Source: Pseudorhodoferax soli (GTDB taxonomy: Bacteria; Pseudomonadota; Gammaproteobacteria; Burkholderiales; Burkholderiaceae_C). From it: DNA of 64,000 bases. This document shows positions 57,267-64,000 of the stretch, piece after piece (position 1 is the first letter of the stretch; every line of letters starts with the position of its first letter). The notes beneath the pieces are model-generated. The model worked only from the letters and a program-made list of their open reading frames with translations, did not search any database and had not been told where the DNA came from. The stretch is taken from assembly GCF_003337555.1 (NCBI RefSeq), contig NZ_QPJK01000002.1:310001-374000 (forward strand), given 5' to 3'. The translations under genes were made by a program, and so were the position numbers.

Positions 57267-58670
57267 TCAGGCGCCCGCGCGGCCCTGCGCCACTGCCGCT
57301 GCGCGCTGGCGCTGGTAGTCGGCCAGCGGCACGGGCTTGGCGTCGGACTGGCCCAGGTCGTGCATCTGGATGCGGAAGGTTTCACGGGCACTGGCGGCGG
57401 CCAGCGCGGCGATGACGGTGATGCCGAAGGCGATCGCGCCCACGGTCAGCCAGATGTTCTGGGCGCCGGGCGGGGCCACGATGGTGAACAGGGCCGGCAG
57501 CATGGCCGTGATGGCCGTGCCCACGTTCTGCGAAATCGCCATGGCCGAGACCCGGGTGCGCGTGGGGAACAGCTCGGGATAGAAGCTGGGGAACACCGCG
57601 TTGTAGCCCTGGTAGACCACGCCCCACATCAGCAGCGACATGACGATCGCCAAGGTGACGTTGTGGATGCTGATGGCATACAGGTAGCCGAAGGCCAGCA
57701 GGCCGGCCAAGAGCGAGCCGACGATCAGCGGCGGCTTGCGGCCGATGCGGTCGGACAGGTTGCCCACGAACGGGATCACCACCACCGCCAGGATGTTGCC
57801 CATCACGGGAATCCACAGGTACACATCCTTGGCGAAGTTGACGCCATAGGCCGGTTGCACGGCGTAGGCAGCGCCGAAGATGGTGGCCACGACCGGGATC
57901 ACGTTCATGAGCGCCATCAGCACCACGCGCAGCATGTCGCCCCAGCTGTACTTGAAGGCGTCGAGCACCGGCGAACGGGCGCGCTGCTTCTGCTCGGTCT
58001 TGTCGGTGAAGGCCGGGGTCTCGTCGACCTCGCGGCGGATGATGTAGCCGGCCACGATCACGATGAAGGACAGCAGGAACGGAATGCGCCAGCCCCAGGC
58101 GTTGAACGACTCCTCGGGCATGTAATGCGCCAGCGGCAGGAAGACGGCGGCGGCCAGGATCTGGCCGGCTTGCACGCCCTGCAGCGTGAAGCTGGCGAAG
58201 AAGCCGCGGCGCCCGAACGGGGCGTGCTCCAGGATCATCGAGCTGGCACCGGAGATCTCGCCGGCAACCGCAAAGCCCTGGACCAGGCGGCACACCACCA
58301 GGAGGAACGGCGCCCACAGGCCGATCTGCTCGTAGGTCGGCAACAGGCCGACCGCAATCGTCGAGAAGCCCATCAGGAACATGCACCAGACCAGCACCTT
58401 CTTGCGGCCGTGCGTGTCGCCGATGTGGCCGAGCACGAAGGCGCCGATGGGGCGCGCCACGTAGCCCACGCCATAGGTGGCCAGCGAGGCGATGATGGCG
58501 ATGCCGGGATCGCCCTTGGGAAAGAAGATCTGCGGAAAGATCAGCGCCGCGGCCGTGGCGTAGATGAAGAAGTCGTAGTACTCCAGCGCGGACCCGATCC
58601 AGCCGCTCGCAGCGGCCTTCTTGGATTGGTGCCGGCCCTGCGGCTCGTGCGCAGCGGTTGCGGTGCTCAT
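57267..58670 (-). CDS. MFS transporter, metabolite:H+ symporter (MHS) family
   Basis: The 467-residue membrane protein has twelve predicted segments and the MHS hallmark GSALEYYDFFIYATAAALIF, the loop GHIGDTHGRKK between segments 2 and 3 and LSDRIGRK in the second half. Relatives carry shikimate, dicarboxylates or aromatic acids by proton symport. It is the first gene of a leftward operon with the shikimate dehydrogenase and pcaB-like genes. A strong ribosome site (CAGGAGACAAACC) precedes ATG 58670. The region upstream holds operator-like repeats. Confidence 0.9.
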   Translation of the reverse strand: MSTATAAHEPQGRHQSKKAAASGWIGSALEYYDFFIYATAAALIFPQIFFPKGDPGIAIIASLATYGVGYVARPIGAFVLGHIGDTHGRKKVLVWCMFLMGFSTIAVGLLPTYEQIGLWAPFLLVVCRLVQGFAVAGEISGASSMILEHAPFGRRGFFASFTLQGVQAGQILAAAVFLPLAHYMPEESFNAWGWRIPFLLSFIVIVAGYIIRREVDETPAFTDKTEQKQRARSPVLDAFKYSWGDMLRVVLMALMNVIPVVATIFGAAYAVQPAYGVNFAKDVYLWIPVMGNILAVVVIPFVGNLSDRIGRKPPLIVGSLLAGLLAFGYLYAISIHNVTLAIVMSLLMWGVVYQGYNAVFPSFYPELFPTRTRVSAMAISQNVGTAITAMLPALFTIVAPPGAQNIWLTVGAIAFGITVIAALAAASARETFRIQMHDLGQSDAKPVPLADYQRQRAAAVAQGRAGA

Positions 58671-58697
58671 GGTTTGTCTCCTGATGGATGGGAAGTC

Positions 58698-58816
58698 GTT
58701 CGACAATCGCACGGCGGGTGCGACGGACTGGACTCTAAAGACGGAGAAGCCCCACCGCCCAGCCTTCGCGGCACACACTCGTTCGATAATCGAACGATAA
58801 CGCGCGATTATCGATC
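58698..58816. promoter_or_regulatory. Three PcaR/PcaU-like operator sequences in the divergent gap
   Basis: GTTCGACAATCGCAC (58698-58712), the perfect palindrome GTTCGATAATCGAAC (58781-58795) and, on the other strand, GATCGATAATCGCGC (58816-58802) all resemble the 15-base GTTCGATAATCGCAC box I recall for PcaR of pseudomonads. The palindrome plus third copy recalls the three-repeat operator of PcaU. They lie between the MHS operon and the IclR gene, fitting control of both. Confidence 0.7.
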
Positions 58817-58835
58817 ACACCAAGGGTTTTCACTG

Positions 58836-59621
58836 ATGAGCGACGCCGCCGACAACGCGCCTGCCAGCCTGCACCGGCGCGACTGGATCGCCGGGCTGGA
58901 CCGTGGCCTGGGCTTGATCGAGGCCTTCGACGACGCCCACCCGCGCATGACGGCCAGCGAGATCGGCCAGCGCACCGGCATGACGCGCACCGCGGCGCGG
59001 CGCTATCTGCTCACGCTGCAGCACCTGGGCTACGTGGCCGGCGACGGCAAGCTCTTCTGGCTCACGCCGCGCGTGCTGCGGCTGGGCCAGTCCTACCTGG
59101 AATCTGCGCGGCTGCCGCGCGTGGTCCAGCCCTTCCTGCAACGCGTGGCCATGGGCACGCACGAGACCGCCTACCTGGCGGTGCTGGACGGCGACGACGT
59201 GGTCTACATCGCACGCAACGGCCCCAACCGCAGCATGAACACCGGCTACGTGCTGGGCGCGCGCGTGCCGGCGCAGCTCACGGCCTCGGGCACGCTGATG
59301 CTGGCGCTGCGGCCCGAGGCCGAAGTCGAACATTGGCTGCAGACGCACGACCTGCGCGTGTTCACGCCACACACCATCGCCAGCAAAGACCGGTTGCGCC
59401 TGGAGTTCGCGCGCATCCGCGTGCAGGGGTGGTCGCTGTCGGAGCAGCAGCTGGACCTGAACTCGCGCGGCGTCGCCGTGCCGCTGCGCGACCGCAACGG
59501 CGATGTCGTGGGCGCGCTCAACATCACCATGCCCATGGGCCACGAGAGCAGCGACGACGCTGTCGCGCGCGTGCTGCCCGTACTGCGCGAGACCGCACAG
59601 GCCATGCGCAACCTCATCTGA
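58836..59621 (+). CDS. IclR-family regulator (PcaR/PcaU/PobR subgroup)
   Basis: The 261-residue protein has an N-terminal winged helix (IAGLDRGLGLIEAFDD, TASEIGQRTGMTRTAARRYL, GYVAGDGKLFWLTPR) and an IclR effector domain (TAYLAVLDGDDVVYIARN, GARVPAQLTASGTLML, LNSRGVAVPLRDRNGDVVGALNI). The FWLTPRVLRLG text is typical of protocatechuate and 4-hydroxybenzoate regulators. It is divergent from the MHS-aroE-pcaB operon, with PcaU-like boxes in between, so it likely activates that operon with a ring-derived effector. Start ATG at 58836. Confidence 0.9.
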   Translation: MSDAADNAPASLHRRDWIAGLDRGLGLIEAFDDAHPRMTASEIGQRTGMTRTAARRYLLTLQHLGYVAGDGKLFWLTPRVLRLGQSYLESARLPRVVQPFLQRVAMGTHETAYLAVLDGDDVVYIARNGPNRSMNTGYVLGARVPAQLTASGTLMLALRPEAEVEHWLQTHDLRVFTPHTIASKDRLRLEFARIRVQGWSLSEQQLDLNSRGVAVPLRDRNGDVVGALNITMPMGHESSDDAVARVLPVLRETAQAMRNLI

Positions 59622-59630
59622 TCAGGGGCC

Positions 59631-59950
59631 TCAGGGACCGATCACCAGGCAGGCCAGGGGCGCCGCCTCCCCCACCGTCCACTGCAGGGCCTGGCCCCTG
59701 CCGCGCAGCTGGTGGCCGGCGCCGGCGTACCAAAAGCCCGAGCCGGCGACCTGCTGCGGCAGCCCACCTGGCCGCCGCCCGGCAAGCTGACCAGCGCATG
59801 GTCGCGCTCGAAGCGCACATCCAGGCGGACCCCACCTTCGCAGGTGTAAGCCACCAAGGGCGCGCGCACCGGCGTGCAGGCCACCACCAGGGCCAGCAGC
59901 CAGGGCCAGGGACCTTTGCGCAGCGTCGAAACAATCGTCACACCGGGCAT
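59631..59950 (-). pseudogene. MliC-type lysozyme-inhibitor lipoprotein, frameshifted
   Basis: The start MPGVTIVSTLRKG at 59950 is followed by a membrane segment with lipobox VVAC and then YTCEGGVRLDVRFERDHALV, the first strands of a MliC domain. At about 59763-59765 the frame breaks: the continuation LPQQVAGSGFWYAGAGHQ, then LQWTVGEAAPLACLV, is in another frame and ends at 59631. Adding one G to a GGG run on the coding strand restores a full domain of normal length. It may be a pseudogene, a sequencing error or a programmed shift. It diverges by 25 bases from the next gene. Confidence 0.75.
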
Positions 59951-59975
59951 TCTTGCAGCTGCGACACTTGCCACG

Positions 59976-60275
59976 ATGAACGCCTGGCTGATCCCCCTGC
60001 TCTGCCTGCTTGCCGGCAGCGCCCACGCTGCCGACAACTGCGAAGCCCTCCGCAGCGGCATCGAGGCACGCATCCGCGCGGGCGGCATCGCCAACCCCCT
60101 GGTCACCGTGGTGGACACCGGCCAAAGCGCGCCGGGCCAGGTGGTCGGCAGCTGCGCGATGGGCAGCAAGAAGATCGTCTATGTCCAGGGCGACGCGCCG
60201 CCCCGCAGCAGCGCGCCCATCCTGACCGAATGCCGCGACGGCTCCATGCCCGTCGATGGCCGCTGCCCGCGCTGA
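59976..60275 (+). CDS. Small exported protein, DUF1161-like
   Basis: The 99-residue product has a signal peptide (MNAWLIPLLCLLAGSAHA, cleavage before ADNCE) and mature blocks CEALRSGIEARIRAGGI, LVTVVDTG and VVGSCAMGSKKIVYVQG, which match the DUF1161 family of small periplasmic proteins with cysteines. The function is unknown. The ATG at 59976 was chosen for the signal peptide; the open frame upstream is not protein-like. The sequence ends with CRDGSMPVDGRCPR, giving four cysteines in the mature protein. Confidence 0.8.
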   Translation: MNAWLIPLLCLLAGSAHAADNCEALRSGIEARIRAGGIANPLVTVVDTGQSAPGQVVGSCAMGSKKIVYVQGDAPPRSSAPILTECRDGSMPVDGRCPR

Positions 60276-60352
60276 TCCGGGTTTGCCCGAAAATAGCGGT
60301 TTTTCCGGCCGCGCCCCCGCCGCGCCGCCCGCCCCTCACCTGGAACCGCGCT

Positions 60353-61981
60353 TTGTCCTTCGTCTCCGAAACCCGGCGTCGCCGCACCTTCGCCATCATT
60401 TCCCACCCCGACGCGGGTAAAACGACGCTCACCGAAAAGCTGCTGCTGTTCTCGGGCGCGATCCAGATCGCCGGCTCGGTGAAGGCCCGCAAGGCCAGCC
60501 GCCATGCCACCTCCGACTGGATGGAAATCGAGAAGCAGCGCGGCATCTCGGTGGCCAGCTCGGTCATGCAGATGGCCTACCGCGACCATGTGGTCAACCT
60601 GCTCGACACGCCCGGCCACAAGGACTTCTCCGAAGACACCTACCGCGTGCTGACCGCCGTGGACTCGGCGCTGATGGTCATCGACGCCGCCAACGGCGTG
60701 GAAGCGCAGACGCGCCGGCTGATCGAGGTGTGCCGCCAGCGCGACACGCCCATCATCACCTTCGTCAACAAGATGGACCGCGAGGTGCGCGAGCCGCTGG
60801 ACATCCTGGACGAGGTGGAGCGCGAGCTCGGCATGCCCTGCGTGCCCATGACCTGGCCGGTCGGCCAGGGCAAGGCCTTCGGCGGCATCATCAACCTGCG
60901 CACCCAGGCCATGACGGTGTTCGAGTCCGGCAGCGAGCGCCGGCCGCAGGACTTCGACGCCATGCCGCTGGCGGACCGTGCCGCGCTGGAGGCGCGCTTC
61001 GGCAGCGAGTTCAACCACGCCATGGAGAGCATGGAGCTGGCCACCGGTGCCTCGCCGGCCTGGGACCACGCCGCCTTCCTGGCCGGCAAGCAGACCCCCG
61101 TGTTCTTCGGCTCCGGCGTCAACAACTTCGGCGTGATGGAAGTGCTGGACGCGCTCGTGGACCTGGCGCCGCCGCCGCAAAAACGCGTGAGCACGGTGCT
61201 GGTCAACCGCCAGCCCGTCACCAAGGAGATCCAGCCCGAGGACAAGGATTTCGCCGGCGTGGTGTTCAAGGTGCAGGCCAACATGGACGCCAACCACCGC
61301 GACCGCATCGCCTTCGTGCGCATGGCCTCGGGCAAGTACACGCCCGGCATGAAGCTCAAGGTGCAGCGCACGTCCAAGGAGCTGCGGCCGACCTCCGTCG
61401 TGACCTTCATGAGCCAGCGCCGCGAGGCCGTCGACGAGGCCTACGCCGGCGACATCATCGGCTTCACCACGCACGGCGGCGTACAGCTGGGCGACACCAT
61501 CACCGACGGCGCGAACCTGCAGTTCACGGGCCTGCCCTTCTTCGCGCCCGAGATGTTCATGACCGTGATCCTGCGCAACCCGCTGCGCACCAAGCAGCTG
61601 CAGCAGGGTCTGGCCCAGCTCGGCGAGGAAGGCGCGATCCAGGTGTTCAAGCCCGAGGCCGGCGGCGCCATGCTGCTGGGCGCGGTGGGCCAGCTGCAAT
61701 TCGAAGTGGTGCAGCACCGCCTGAAGGCCGAGTACGACGCCGACATCCGGCTGGAAGGCTGCCAGTACACCGGCGCGCGCTGGATCACGGCCGACACGCC
61801 GGCCGAGCTGCGCCAGTTCATCGACGCCTACCCTGCCCGCATGGCGCGCGACGCGGCCGACACACTGGCCTACCTGTGCACCTCGCCGTACGACGTGCGC
61901 TTGGCGCAGGAGCGCTTTCCCAAGATCCATTTCCATCCGCTGCGCGAGCACGCGGGGCTGGCGCTGCAGAACGCGGGATGA
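60353..61981 (+). CDS. prfC: Peptide chain release factor 3
   Basis: The 542-residue GTPase releases RF1/RF2 from the ribosome. It shows G1 SHPDAGKTT, the SDWMEIEKQRGISV switch, DTPGHKDF, NKMD and the full RF3 domain order. The start is a TTG at 60353 (residues SFVSETRRRRTF follow); no ATG or GTG is available near, and MSFVSETRRRRTFA is the usual N-terminus. The stop overlaps the following gene as ATGA. Confidence 0.96.
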   Translation: MSFVSETRRRRTFAIISHPDAGKTTLTEKLLLFSGAIQIAGSVKARKASRHATSDWMEIEKQRGISVASSVMQMAYRDHVVNLLDTPGHKDFSEDTYRVLTAVDSALMVIDAANGVEAQTRRLIEVCRQRDTPIITFVNKMDREVREPLDILDEVERELGMPCVPMTWPVGQGKAFGGIINLRTQAMTVFESGSERRPQDFDAMPLADRAALEARFGSEFNHAMESMELATGASPAWDHAAFLAGKQTPVFFGSGVNNFGVMEVLDALVDLAPPPQKRVSTVLVNRQPVTKEIQPEDKDFAGVVFKVQANMDANHRDRIAFVRMASGKYTPGMKLKVQRTSKELRPTSVVTFMSQRREAVDEAYAGDIIGFTTHGGVQLGDTITDGANLQFTGLPFFAPEMFMTVILRNPLRTKQLQQGLAQLGEEGAIQVFKPEAGGAMLLGAVGQLQFEVVQHRLKAEYDADIRLEGCQYTGARWITADTPAELRQFIDAYPARMARDAADTLAYLCTSPYDVRLAQERFPKIHFHPLREHAGLALQNAG

Positions 61982-62778
61982 AGCCCCTGGCGGCCTGGCC
62001 GGCGGCGGCATCCCGCGCCCTGCGCGGCGTCTTCACCGACATCGACGACACGCTCACCACCGAGGGCGCCATCACCGCGGACGCGCTGCAGGCCCTGGCC
62101 GACCTGCGCGCCGCGGGCCTCGCGGTGGTCGCCATCACGGGCCGCTCCGTCGGCTGGAGCCTGCCGTTCGCAGCAGAGTGGCCGGTCGATGCCATCGTGG
62201 CCGAGAACGGTGCCGTGGCGCTGCTGCGCGGGGCCGACGGCGTGGTGGAAAAGCGTTACCTGCAGGACGCTGCCACGCGCGCTGCCAACTTCGCGCGCAT
62301 GCAGCAGGTGCTGGCCCAGGTTGAGCACGGCATCCCGGGCGCGTTGCGGGCCGGCGACTCGGCGGGACGCGAGACCGACATCGCCATCGACCACAGCGAG
62401 TTCGTGCGATTGGGCCAGGCGCAGATCGATGCCGTCGTGCGGACCATGCGCGAGGCAGGCCTGCATGTCACGGTGTCCTCCATCCATGTGAACGGCTGGT
62501 TCGGCGAGCACGACAAGCTCGAGGGCGCGCGCTGGATCCTGCGCGAACTCTGGCAGCGCGACCTGGACGCCGAAATGGCCCACTGGGCCTACGTGGGCGA
62601 CTCGACCAACGATGCGCGCATGTTCCAGGCCTTCGAGAACAGCGTGGGCGTGGCCAACATCGCGCGCTTCGTGCCGCAGCTGGCGCACCTGCCGCGCTAT
62701 GTGGCGCAAGGCGAACGCGGCGCGGGCTTCGCAGAGTTCGCGGGACTGGTGTTGGCGCAGCGCCGTCCGCAAAGCTGA
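61978..62778 (+). CDS. HAD-family phosphatase (Cof-type)
   Basis: The 266-residue hydrolase has the catalytic DxDxT-type motif (FTDIDDTLT), the Thr motif VVAITGRSVGW, a Lys region (HDKLEGARWILRE) and the Asp motif VGDSTNDARMF, in HAD order with a C2 cap. It would act on a small phosphorylated metabolite; the substrate is not evident. It is coupled to prfC through ATGA overlap, an association I cannot explain functionally. Confidence 0.9.
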   Translation: MKPLAAWPAAASRALRGVFTDIDDTLTTEGAITADALQALADLRAAGLAVVAITGRSVGWSLPFAAEWPVDAIVAENGAVALLRGADGVVEKRYLQDAATRAANFARMQQVLAQVEHGIPGALRAGDSAGRETDIAIDHSEFVRLGQAQIDAVVRTMREAGLHVTVSSIHVNGWFGEHDKLEGARWILRELWQRDLDAEMAHWAYVGDSTNDARMFQAFENSVGVANIARFVPQLAHLPRYVAQGERGAGFAEFAGLVLAQRRPQS

Positions 62779-62826
62779 GTAAAAGGCGGCCAGAGGCTCG
62801 GGCGCGATGCCCGCACATCCCGAGAT

Positions 62827-62840
62827 TAGTCAGTACACTA
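62827..62840. promoter_or_regulatory. Candidate MarR operator TAGT-N6-ACTA
   Basis: A short inverted repeat (TAGT at 62827-62830, ACTA at 62837-62840) lies 35 bases before the MarR start, a usual place for autorepression. The symmetry is imperfect inside and the assignment rests on position. Confidence 0.4.
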
Positions 62841-62874
62841 GCAGTTTCGGGGATTGCGACAAGGCAGGAATTCG

Positions 62875-63405
62875 ATGGCTACAGAGGGAAAAGAGCCCAA
62901 ACCGCAGCGGTCTCAAAAGCGGCCATCCGGTGCACATTTCGACCCGATCCAGCAGGTGCTGTGGGCACGGCCGGGGTTTCTGGTGCGCCGGCTGAACCAG
63001 ATCCACTACGCCTTGTTCGCGGAAGAGTGCAAGACCTACAGCATGACGCCCGTGCAGTTCGGCGTGCTGACGGCCCTGTCGCTGAACCCCTGGCTCGACC
63101 AGACCGCCATCGGCAGTGAACTGGGACTGGACCGCACCACCACCGCCGACGTGCTCAAGCGCCTGGAGGAGAAGAAGCTCATCGAGCGGCGCATCAACCC
63201 GGCCGACCGGCGCTCGCGCCAGTCCATGATCACCGAAGAGGGCTACCACGCCATGAAGTCGCTGCACGAGAGCATGATGGCCGCGCAACAGCGGCTGATG
63301 GCGCCCCTCTCGGCACGCAACCAGGAGATATTCCTGAAGCTGTTGTCCACGCTGGTGGACGGCAACAACGAATACTCGCGCGCCCCGACGCGCGCAGCGC
63401 TGTAG
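62875..63405 (+). CDS. MarR-family transcriptional regulator
   Basis: The 176-residue protein has the MarR winged helix: MTPVQFGVLTALSLNP, TAIGSELGLDRTTTADVLKRLEEKKLIERR and the wing NPADRRSRQSMITEEG. An N-terminal Lys/Pro-rich tail precedes it. Start ATG 62875 preferred to an upstream TTG. It converges on an isochorismatase-family hydrolase gene. In nicotinate degradation a MarR protein (NicR) and an isochorismatase-fold amidase (NicF) occur together, but the same combination has other roles. Confidence 0.9.
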   Translation: MATEGKEPKPQRSQKRPSGAHFDPIQQVLWARPGFLVRRLNQIHYALFAEECKTYSMTPVQFGVLTALSLNPWLDQTAIGSELGLDRTTTADVLKRLEEKKLIERRINPADRRSRQSMITEEGYHAMKSLHESMMAAQQRLMAPLSARNQEIFLKLLSTLVDGNNEYSRAPTRAAL

Positions 63406-63430
63406 CGCAGCGCGCGGCAGAGCACGGCGC

Positions 63431-64000
63431 TCAGCCTGCGGTGGCCGCCAGCGCCTGATCGCGGTCCAGCAGGATCGCGTACTTCTGCCCCATGTCGAAC
63501 AGGTTGGCCTCGTGCGGCGCCAGCGCGCGGTCGCCCACGCAGTCCGTCACCACCAGCGGGCGGAAACCCCAGGACATCGCATCGACCACGCTGGCGCGCA
63601 CGCAGCCGCTGGTCACCGCGCCCGCCACCAGCAGCGTCTGCACGCCGCGCTGCGCAAGCCATGGCGTGAGGCCCGTGGCGAAGAAGGCCGAGGGCACGGT
63701 CTTGCGCACCACCAACTCGCCAGCCACGGGCGCGAGCACATCGACGATCTGGCTGGCGGCCAAGTCCTCCTTGAGGCCGAGCATGGTCGGCACCTTGAGC
63801 GAGAAGACGTTGTGGTCGGCGTCGTCGTCCTGGTAGACGATGCGGCTGTGCGCCACCGGCCAGCCGCGCGCGCGTGCCGTGGCCAGCAGTTCGCGCGTGC
63901 GTTCGATGGCCGCCGGAATGTTGCCCCCGCCGAACTGCGCCGGGTCGGCGAAGCCGTTCACAAAGTCGACGATCAGCAGCCCATAGGGTGCCTTGGGCGG
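63431..64000 (-). CDS. Isochorismatase-family hydrolase, 5' end cut by window
   Basis: The visible 189 residues have the isochorismatase-fold catalytic residues: Asp in YGLLIVDFVNGF, Lys in VVRKTVPSAFFATGL and Cys in AGAVTSGCVRASVVDA. The VNGFADPAQFGGGN start resembles N-carbamoylsarcosine amidase and maleamate amidohydrolase types. The frame continues to base 64000 without a start, so an ATG lies beyond the window; the GTG at 63961 is an internal Val codon. It probably hydrolyses an amide or N-carbamoyl compound. The convergent MarR gene may or may not control it. Confidence 0.85.
   Translation of the reverse strand, partial: PPKAPYGLLIVDFVNGFADPAQFGGGNIPAAIERTRELLATARARGWPVAHSRIVYQDDDADHNVFSLKVPTMLGLKEDLAASQIVDVLAPVAGELVVRKTVPSAFFATGLTPWLAQRGVQTLLVAGAVTSGCVRASVVDAMSWGFRPLVVTDCVGDRALAPHEANLFDMGQKYAILLDRDQALAATAG

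Overview
The window is a GC-rich, tightly packed chromosomal segment. It looks like a betaproteobacterium of the order Burkholderiales, most likely family Comamonadaceae. This is inferred from an ahcY-tlyA-metF operon behind an SAH riboswitch, a Bug-type tricarboxylate receptor, peptide-type ABC importers, many CoA-ester catabolism genes, the housekeeping orders hrcA/nadK-recN-rapZ, mutM/mutY and lolB-ispE-tRNA-Gln-prs-rplY-pth, and interspersed inverted-repeat elements. No phage, transposase or CRISPR array is visible.

Bases 1-5032 hold a leftward operon: a GntR/FCD regulator, two peptide-type ABC ATPases, a Tat-exported binding protein and a permease cut by the window edge. A small biotin-carrier-like gene (5219-5440) diverges from it.

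Bases 5495-25372 form a long leftward catabolic block. It begins with an ABC importer (two permeases, two tandem-duplicated binding proteins, one fused double ATPase). It continues with an SDR, two acyl-CoA dehydrogenases, a MoxR/CoxE pair, an APH-family kinase, a MaoC hydratase, a crotonase, an acyl-CoA ligase and a MATE exporter. A divergent SDR and two more acyl-CoA dehydrogenases follow (25647-28751). Together they suggest uptake of an organic acid or amphipathic substrate, activation to a CoA ester and beta-oxidation-like processing. The kinase plus dehydrogenase combination recalls 4-hydroxyacyl-CoA phosphorylation/elimination. Two large inverted-repeat elements sit inside this block (11573-11786 and 19330-19981).

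Bases 28776-42278 are mainly housekeeping: tRNA(CAT), hrcA, nadK, recN, rapZ, mutY, mutM, a TPR protein, lolB, ispE, tRNA-Gln, prs, rplY, a Bug receptor, pth and a ferredoxin. Several stop and start codons overlap, a sigma70-type promoter lies inside ispE, and terminators lie between tRNA-Gln, prs, rplY and the Bug gene.

Bases 42375-48849 are a third peptide-type ABC importer (permeases, ATPases, binding protein) followed by a TTC38-like TPR protein. Bases 48846-52798 read leftward: the SAH riboswitch, ahcY, tlyA, metF and ompW. A GGDEF-EAL protein follows.

Bases 55172-59621 look like a shikimate/protocatechuate catabolic cluster: PcaB-like cycloisomerase, shikimate dehydrogenase homologue, MHS-family transporter and a divergent IclR regulator with PcaR/PcaU-like operator sequences. 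The right end carries a frameshifted MliC-like lipoprotein, a DUF1161-like protein, prfC, a HAD phosphatase, a MarR regulator and a partial isochorismatase-family hydrolase.
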